From: Oscillospiraceae bacterium
Lineage (GTDB): Bacteria; Bacillota; Clostridia; Oscillospirales; Ethanoligenentaceae
DNA: 10,552 nt
Assembly (NCBI GenBank): GCA_003518885.1
Contig: DOXU01000209.1
Span: 1 to 10,552, forward strand
Direction of reading: 5' to 3'
Made by a program: the position numbers and the translations under genes. Below the pieces are notes generated by a model. That model was not told the DNA's origin. It ran no database searches and saw nothing but the letters and a program-made list of their open reading frames with translations. This document shows positions 6,315-10,552 of the stretch, one piece after another. Numbering within the stretch: position 1 is the stretch's first letter; the number at the start of each line of letters is the position of its first letter.

Positions 6315-6549
6315 TCTCTTTAGAATTTAATGCATTAAATTTCTTAATGCCTCTACATCAAATGAATATGTTTTTCCGCAAAAGTGACAACGCACTTCTG
6401 CCCCACCATCTTCCGCAATCATGGCCTCTAGTTCCTCATTCCGCATACTATGCAGAGCATTTTCTACTCGTTCACGTGAACAGTCACATGTATAAGCGGC
6501 TGTCCGTTCATCCAAAAATTCAACCTCGAATCCCTCTAATGCGCGATGA
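6310..6549 (-). repeat. Right arm of the 240-bp inverted duplication (native locus)
   Basis: Reverse complement of 1-240. This copy lies in its natural context: the 3' end of a complete hslO and the right arm of its terminator. Beyond 6549 the gene continues; the comparison partner runs off the left edge of the window, so the true repeat length is at least 240 bases. Confidence 0.95.
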
Positions 6550-7196
6550 AGCAGATCTTCGGGCGAATTGCCTGCATCCAGCATCGTTGTAACGGAGGGG
6601 ATTTTTTTTATATTTTCTTCAAGCCTTGTGATGATGCCCTCATCGGCCGCAGGAAGTAATTGTAGAATAAACCCACCAGCTGCCTTCACGCTCAGATCTG
6701 TGTCGACCAAAACGCCCAATGCGCATACCGAAGGAATCTGTTCACTGGACGCCAGATATCGCGCAATATCTTCCGCTATCTCTCCAGAAACAATGGGAGT
6801 ATTCCCCACATAAGGTTCTCTTAAATTCAAATCTTTTAAAACCCGCAGAACACCTTGTCTGCCAACCGCACCGCCAACATCCAGTTTTCCTTTTTCATTA
6901 AGAGGGATTTCAACCACGGGATTTTCCACATAACCACGTGCATTTCCATTACTGTCCGCCACAGCCAAAAGGATACCTGCTGGACCGCCACCGCTTATAC
7001 GCAAGGTAATGCTGTCATGTTCCCCTTTCAACATGGAACCCATAATAGACGCACCGGACAATAGCCTACCCAATGCAGCCGTCACAACGGCGGAAGTACG
7101 GTGAATATCTACAATCTTTTGCACCATATCTTTCGAGTCAAGTGCATAGGCCGCCACTGCACCGTCCTGTGTGATTGCTCTAATTAATTTTCCCAT
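6327..7196 (-). CDS. hslO: Redox-regulated molecular chaperone Hsp33
   Basis: Cytoplasmic holdase activated by oxidation: four reduced cysteines bind zinc, and oxidants release it, unfolding the linker and exposing client-binding surfaces. 289 residues, normal length. N-terminus MGKLIRAITQDGAVAAYALDS; the core has GRLLSGASIMGSMLKGEHDSITLRISGGGPAG and GYVENP; the C-terminal zinc domain has Cys237 and Cys239 (CDC) plus Cys270 and Cys273 (CHFC). The start at 7196 is chosen because AGGAGAG sits a few bases upstream and the family begins there; a longer open frame reaching 7280 lies within the preceding methyltransferase gene. The methyltransferase stop lies two bases upstream of this start, so the two are one transcript with yerC. 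Its last 73 codons are duplicated, inverted, at 2-223. Confidence 0.96.
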   Translation of the reverse strand: MGKLIRAITQDGAVAAYALDSKDMVQKIVDIHRTSAVVTAALGRLLSGASIMGSMLKGEHDSITLRISGGGPAGILLAVADSNGNARGYVENPVVEIPLNEKGKLDVGGAVGRQGVLRVLKDLNLREPYVGNTPIVSGEIAEDIARYLASSEQIPSVCALGVLVDTDLSVKAAGGFILQLLPAADEGIITRLEENIKKIPSVTTMLDAGNSPEDLLHRALEGFEVEFLDERTAAYTCDCSRERVENALHSMRNEELEAMIAEDGGAEVRCHFCGKTYSFDVEALRNLMH

Positions 7197-7198
7197 TT

Positions 7199-7951
7199 TC
7201 AACTCTCCTGCTTTTGCGCAACATAAACCACGCGCTGTGTCGTTCGATCTGGATGATCCAATGTCCAACTTGCATAGCATGCTAGTGGATTTAACCCAGC
7301 TTGCACAAGTGCCTCTTTTATTTCCTCATCCGCATAGACACGCTCGGAAAAATGCTCCTCATAACGCCTAAATAGCGAGCCCTCCGGCTCAAAAAATGTC
7401 AAATCAAAATCGCAAATTTTTCTTTGCTCATCAAATGAGTTTTGCCACACACAGTAAACCTCGTCATAATCGTATACAAATGTATTATTGCCCAATGTAG
7501 TTCGAAATTTATACGGCGTGTTTACATCAAACAGAAATAAACCTTTTTTATTTAAAAATAAAGACACACGCGCAAAAGCGCGCTGTAATGATTGTGGATT
7601 TAATAAATGATTCACCCCATCAAGTGTACAAACGGCGGCATCCACTGTTCCAAAAAGGTCAAGATCCTCCATACTTTGTAAAATGAAAAGTAATCGTTTA
7701 TCAGGAAATTCACTTGCCTTGGGGAAAGCTCCGGCTAACATCCGCTCAGAAGCATCCGCTCCAACAACATCAAGGCCTTTTTTGGCAAAGGCCATACTGA
7801 GGCTCCCTGTTCCACAGGCGACATCCAAAAGTTCTTTTGGTACTAAGCCATGACGCTTCATTAAGGCAAGAAAATAATCCGCCATTTTTTCATAATCGAT
7901 ATCTTGCATCAACAAATCATAATATTTCGCCAGAATATCATATGCACTCAT
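7199..7951 (-). CDS. Class I SAM-dependent methyltransferase
   Basis: Predicted cytoplasmic methyltransferase of 250 residues; substrate unknown. The Rossmann-type SAM site is clear: motif I LLDVACGTGSLS (41-52), the acidic residue after strand 2 in DVVGADASERML (61-72), and motif IV-like VDAAVCTLDGVNHLL (103-117). The N-terminal YDILAKYYDLLM is typical of small-molecule-type methyltransferases (methyltransferase domain 25 group), but that does not fix the substrate. ATG at 7951 overlaps the yerC stop by four bases (ATGA), and its stop lies two bases from the hslO start, so it is the middle gene of a tight three-gene operon. Co-operonic placement with Hsp33 suggests but does not prove a stress or repair role. 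Confidence 0.88.
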   Translation of the reverse strand: MSAYDILAKYYDLLMQDIDYEKMADYFLALMKRHGLVPKELLDVACGTGSLSMAFAKKGLDVVGADASERMLAGAFPKASEFPDKRLLFILQSMEDLDLFGTVDAAVCTLDGVNHLLNPQSLQRAFARVSLFLNKKGLFLFDVNTPYKFRTTLGNNTFVYDYDEVYCVWQNSFDEQRKICDFDLTFFEPEGSLFRRYEEHFSERVYADEEIKEALVQAGLNPLACYASWTLDHPDRTTQRVVYVAQKQES

Positions 7952-8238
7952 TCTTTATTCAGCCGATCCAAAACGCAATGATATCCTTCACTCCCATAAT
8001 GTAGGCAACGATTGACTCGACTGATTGTCGCTGTACTAGCGCCTGTCTCTGCAACAATGTCATTATAGATATGATGGTCACGCAACATTTTTGCCACATG
8101 CATACGTTGAGCCATTGCCTTTATCTCTGATACCGTACATAGATCTTCAAAGAAATTGTAACATTCGTTAATATCTTTCAAAGACAATATTGCTTTAAAC
8201 AAAAAGTCCAAATGCTCATCTTTAATTTTGCTATTCAT
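7948..8238 (-). CDS. YerC/YecD family TrpR-related regulator
   Basis: Small DNA-binding protein of 96 residues in the TrpR-like superfamily (the YerC/YecD group of Firmicutes). Helical N-terminus DEHLDFLFKAILSLKDINECYNFFEDLCTVSEIKAM, then the helix-turn-helix YNDIVAETGASTATISRVNRCL (58-79), and a short tail YGSEGYHCVLDRLNKE. Regulatory targets of this group are poorly known. The start at 8238 is supported by GGAGG a few bases upstream (CGGAGGCGTTTGC-ATG on the minus strand). A longer open frame to 8346 covers the promoter and is unlikely to be translated. It is the first gene of the yerC-methyltransferase-hslO operon, and as a repressor-type HTH it could control that operon or the divergent glucan-synthase gene; this is inference. 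Confidence 0.88.
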   Translation of the reverse strand: MNSKIKDEHLDFLFKAILSLKDINECYNFFEDLCTVSEIKAMAQRMHVAKMLRDHHIYNDIVAETGASTATISRVNRCLHYGSEGYHCVLDRLNKE

Positions 8239-8284
8239 GCAAACGCCTCCGTTTTTGCATACTATCAAAGTCCTAACTTCCCAT

Positions 8285-8313
8285 AGTTTAACACAATAAA
8301 TTCTGAAAGTAAA
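8285..8313 (-). promoter_or_regulatory. Promoter of the yerC-methyltransferase-hslO operon
   Basis: On the minus strand: TTTACT (8313-8308), a 17-base spacer, and TAAACT (8290-8285) preceded by an extended-10 TGT. Transcription would start near 8278, about 40 bases before the yerC ATG. A fair match to the vegetative consensus at the right distance. Confidence 0.55.
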
Positions 8314-8352
8314 TGCTTGCTTCTTTCTCTTTTTCTGCTTTTGCATGTATGC

Positions 8353-8373
8353 TTTCCCCCTTTTATGGGGAAA
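8353..8373. promoter_or_regulatory. Inverted repeat in the divergent promoter region
   Basis: TTTCCCC (8353-8359) and GGGGAAA (8367-8373) form a perfect 7-bp inverted repeat around CTTTTAT, 33 bases before the ATG of the glucan-synthase gene. It could be an operator or an mRNA hairpin in that leader; it is not a good terminator in either direction. The rest of the divergent gap (8239-8405) has no clear plus-strand promoter, though TATGCT (8348-8353) is a weak -10 candidate. GGAGG (8396-8400) is the ribosome site. Confidence 0.4.
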
Positions 8374-8405
8374 ATAACCACATTAGCATTAATACGGAGG
8401 ATATT

Positions 8406-10552
8406 ATGGAAAGTTCCAGTAAACAAGCCGTACTGGCGGCAGCTCAAAAGGCAATAGAAATGAAGCCGTCCACCATCCTGTCTGGCACACGAAAAACTTG
8501 TCATCTACTTCACGCAGATCTTATAAAAATCAGACAATCTTATCGACACCTGATTGAGGGAAAAACACCCTTCTCCCGCTCAGATGAATGGCTTTTTGAC
8601 AATTACTACATTTTTGAACGCGAAGGGCGTCAGACACTCCGTGCACTACGAGAAGTTGGAAGACTTCCCTGCGATCATACACGGTTACCCTTGGTTTACC
8701 ATTACGCCAAAATATTCTGTGAGGCCATGGAAAACTGTATTGGCGTAGAAACAATCACCTTGTTTTTAGACACACTTCATCAACATGATCTTTTAGAAAG
8801 CATTGAATTGAACTCCTTTCCGCTCTTTTTACGCGTCGTATTCATCCACAATACCGCAATGGCTTACCTTCTTCCCTCAAATGAACAAGAGAACCCTGTC
8901 ATTGCCAACACAGTACGCTCTCTCAACCTTTTATCAACCTTAGACTTTTCAGAAATCGTTGAAAAAGAAAGCCCCATCGAAAAAGAATTGTCCTGTGACC
9001 CAGCCGGTATTTATCCGAAAATGGAAGAACGCTCTCGAGCCTACTATCGGGAACGATTAGCCACCATTGCAAAAAAGCAAGGAATCTCCGAAAAAGACGC
9101 AGCTAAAAAAGCCGTCATGCTTGCCAAAAAAGGAACCTCGCCCCGGACTCGTCATGTTGGGCACTATATTTTGGATCAAGCATTGGAACGCCCCTTTAAA
9201 TCGGGACGTGGAAAGTTGTATTTATTCTGTTTGTGGTTTTTACCGCTTGTGCTCTCTGTCGGTTTGTCCGTTTTTATACATGCACCTTGGTCCATCGTGC
9301 TTTTCTATCTTCCCATTTGGGAAATTCTACGCCCCATACTCGAATATTTCTTTTTAAAAAATGTTCCGGTCACTTTTATTCCTCGTCTTGAGCTCCATGA
9401 TACTATTCCAGAAGAAGCCGGTACACTGGCCACAATTTCCACACTGCTCACCTCTCCGCAACAGGCATCAACTTATGCTCACAAATTAGAGCAAGCTTAT
9501 ATGGCAAACGGACGAGGGAATATTTTATTTGGCCTCTTGGTTGATTTAAAAGAAGCCACCCTTCCTCATCGCCCTGAAGACGAAAGCATTATAAACGCCG
9601 CCATCGAATCCATTGCCCAATTAAATCAAAAACATGGGCTTCATTTTTGCTTATTCCTTCGTTCAAGGCAATTTTGCGCAACACAAAATAATTTTTCTGG
9701 ATATGAACGCAAACGAGGTGCCATTTTAGAGCTAGTTCGCTTTATTAAAGGAAAAAGCAGCTCGATTAAAACAATAAAAGGTGACCTTACACGCATACAC
9801 AAAGTTAAATACCTCATTGCACTCGATGCAGACACTACCCTTATTATGGATACGGCTACTGAAATGGTCTCCGCTGCTATGCACCCCTTAAACCAACCGG
9901 AGATCGACAAAAAGCGAGGAATCGTCCGGAAAGGATTTGGTATTCTGAGTCCACGAATTGGAGTAGACTTAGAATCAGCTGGTGCTACTATGTTTTCCCG
10001 CATCATGGCCGGATGTGGTGGAGTGACCGCCTATGATAACGCCTCTGGTAATCTCTATCAGGATCTATTTGGCGAAGGAATTTTTGCTGGAAAAGGCCTA
10101 ATAAATGTTGAGGCATTTGACACGCTTTCAGGAGGGGATTTGCCTGAAAACCATGTTTTAAGTCACGATATTCTGGAAGGTTGCTTTTTGCATGCCGGGT
10201 TCCTTTCTGACGTTGAATTAACGGATAGCTTCCCTGGAGATCCCAAAGCCTGGTTTCTTCGTCTACACCGTTGGATACGTGGCGACTGGCAAAACATCCT
10301 CTTTTTAAAGCACTATATTCCCAACAACAAGGGGCAATTACGCCCAAACCCCTTTGGAGGCCTGAGTCATTTTAAGCTTTTGGACAATTTACGCCGCTCC
10401 CTTACCCCATTATTCTCTTTTGCCTGTCTGATTGTTGCCGCATTTTCTCCTTTCCCCCTTTCAATTGCCCTCTTCACTGTCGCCCTCCTCTCCATTATCG
10501 GTCCCGCTTTGTGGAATATGTTACTAACTGTCTTGTCTGGCGGCCCTTCCAT
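8406..10552 (+). CDS. Cyclic beta-1,2-glucan synthase-like protein (NdvB/ChvB, GT84), 3'-truncated by window end
   Basis: An uninterrupted frame of 715 codons runs to the right edge. It matches the N-terminal part of large membrane enzymes of the cyclic beta-1,2-glucan synthase type, which polymerise glucose from UDP-glucose and are usually well over 2,500 residues. Visible in order: SDEWLFDNYYIFEREG (~59-74) and RLPLVYHYA of the N-terminal conserved region; transmembrane segments at about 273-305; the GT84 catalytic region with ALDADT (Asp474, Asp476), HPLNQPEID, RIGVDLESAGATMFSRI, GGVTAYDN, FGEGIFAGKGLINVEAF and LSHDILEG; a RLHRW motif (619-623) like the QxxRW of processive glycosyltransferases; and hydrophobic segments from ~669 on. 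GGAGG five bases before the ATG fixes the start. Expected downstream, outside the window: further membrane segments and glycoside-phosphorylase-like (GH94) domains. It diverges from yerC. Confidence 0.85.
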   Translation, partial: MESSSKQAVLAAAQKAIEMKPSTILSGTRKTCHLLHADLIKIRQSYRHLIEGKTPFSRSDEWLFDNYYIFEREGRQTLRALREVGRLPCDHTRLPLVYHYAKIFCEAMENCIGVETITLFLDTLHQHDLLESIELNSFPLFLRVVFIHNTAMAYLLPSNEQENPVIANTVRSLNLLSTLDFSEIVEKESPIEKELSCDPAGIYPKMEERSRAYYRERLATIAKKQGISEKDAAKKAVMLAKKGTSPRTRHVGHYILDQALERPFKSGRGKLYLFCLWFLPLVLSVGLSVFIHAPWSIVLFYLPIWEILRPILEYFFLKNVPVTFIPRLELHDTIPEEAGTLATISTLLTSPQQASTYAHKLEQAYMANGRGNILFGLLVDLKEATLPHRPEDESIINAAIESIAQLNQKHGLHFCLFLRSRQFCATQNNFSGYERKRGAILELVRFIKGKSSSIKTIKGDLTRIHKVKYLIALDADTTLIMDTATEMVSAAMHPLNQPEIDKKRGIVRKGFGILSPRIGVDLESAGATMFSRIMAGCGGVTAYDNASGNLYQDLFGEGIFAGKGLINVEAFDTLSGGDLPENHVLSHDILEGCFLHAGFLSDVELTDSFPGDPKAWFLRLHRWIRGDWQNILFLKHYIPNNKGQLRPNPFGGLSHFKLLDNLRRSLTPLFSFACLIVAAFSPFPLSIALFTVALLSIIGPALWNMLLTVLSGGPS

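Noticed and set aside
7197..7280. Extended N-terminus of Hsp33 from an ATG at 7280
   Set aside because: The extra 28 residues overlap the methyltransferase gene and are not Hsp33-like; the ribosome site precedes 7196.
9641..10347. Minus-strand open frames of 114-121 codons inside the glucan synthase gene
   Set aside because: They lie opposite a continuous, well-conserved GT84 coding frame and have no recognisable motif.
1..10552. CRISPR array, IS element, integrase, tRNA or rRNA
   Set aside because: I saw no regularly spaced direct repeats, transposase motifs, cloverleaf patterns or rRNA-like stretches anywhere in the window.

Overview
The window reads as chromosomal DNA of a Gram-positive Clostridia-type bacterium. 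A Ruminococcaceae/Oscillospirales-like member of the Bacillota would fit, but this is inferred from gene order and protein flavour, not from a marker gene. Support comes from strong AGGAGG-type ribosome binding sites, the order rplS - lepB - rbgA(ylqF) - rnhB - yraN, the YerC/YecD TrpR-like regulator, and a short Sip-type signal peptidase with one N-terminal membrane anchor. Most of the content is housekeeping. There is no CRISPR array, IS element, tRNA, rRNA or phage gene that I can see.

Layout. Positions 1-240 are an exact inverted copy of 6310-6549: the last 73 codons of hslO plus part of its terminator. At 241 the sequence changes abruptly into the C-terminal ~100 residues of a DNA-deoxyinosine (hypoxanthine) glycosylase whose N-terminal part is missing. 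From 566 to 3914 a forward cluster carries a strong promoter, a probable structured leader, rplS (L19), a terminator, a ~350-base non-coding gap, and then lepB, rbgA, rnhB and yraN packed tightly or overlapping. Next come thrC (3993-5492) and a small metallophosphoesterase (5577-6257), both forward. A symmetrical bidirectional terminator (6267-6314) separates them from a reverse operon: a yerC-like regulator (8238-7948), a SAM methyltransferase (7951-7199) and hslO/Hsp33 (7196-6327). Diverging from that operon, and running off the right edge, is a very large ORF (8406 onward) for the N-terminal quarter or so of a cyclic beta-1,2-glucan synthase-like (NdvB/ChvB, GT84) membrane enzyme.

How the genes work together. 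rplS and rbgA both concern the 50S ribosomal subunit: L19 is a structural protein and RbgA a late-assembly GTPase. lepB, rnhB and yraN are general secretion and nucleic-acid maintenance genes commonly clustered with them. The reverse operon joins a small HTH regulator, an unassigned methyltransferase and the redox-activated chaperone Hsp33. The glucan synthase would act at the membrane on cell-surface or osmoregulatory glucan.

The most important anomaly is the 240-base inverted duplication, which truncates the glycosylase gene. It is either an assembly or library chimera at the sequence end or a real inverted rearrangement, and reads spanning 240/241 would decide. I do not see a convincing new biological system. 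Other points worth a second look are two changed metal-ligand positions in the metallophosphoesterase, the unexplained structured gap 1100-1446, and the NdvB-type gene in a Gram-positive setting.
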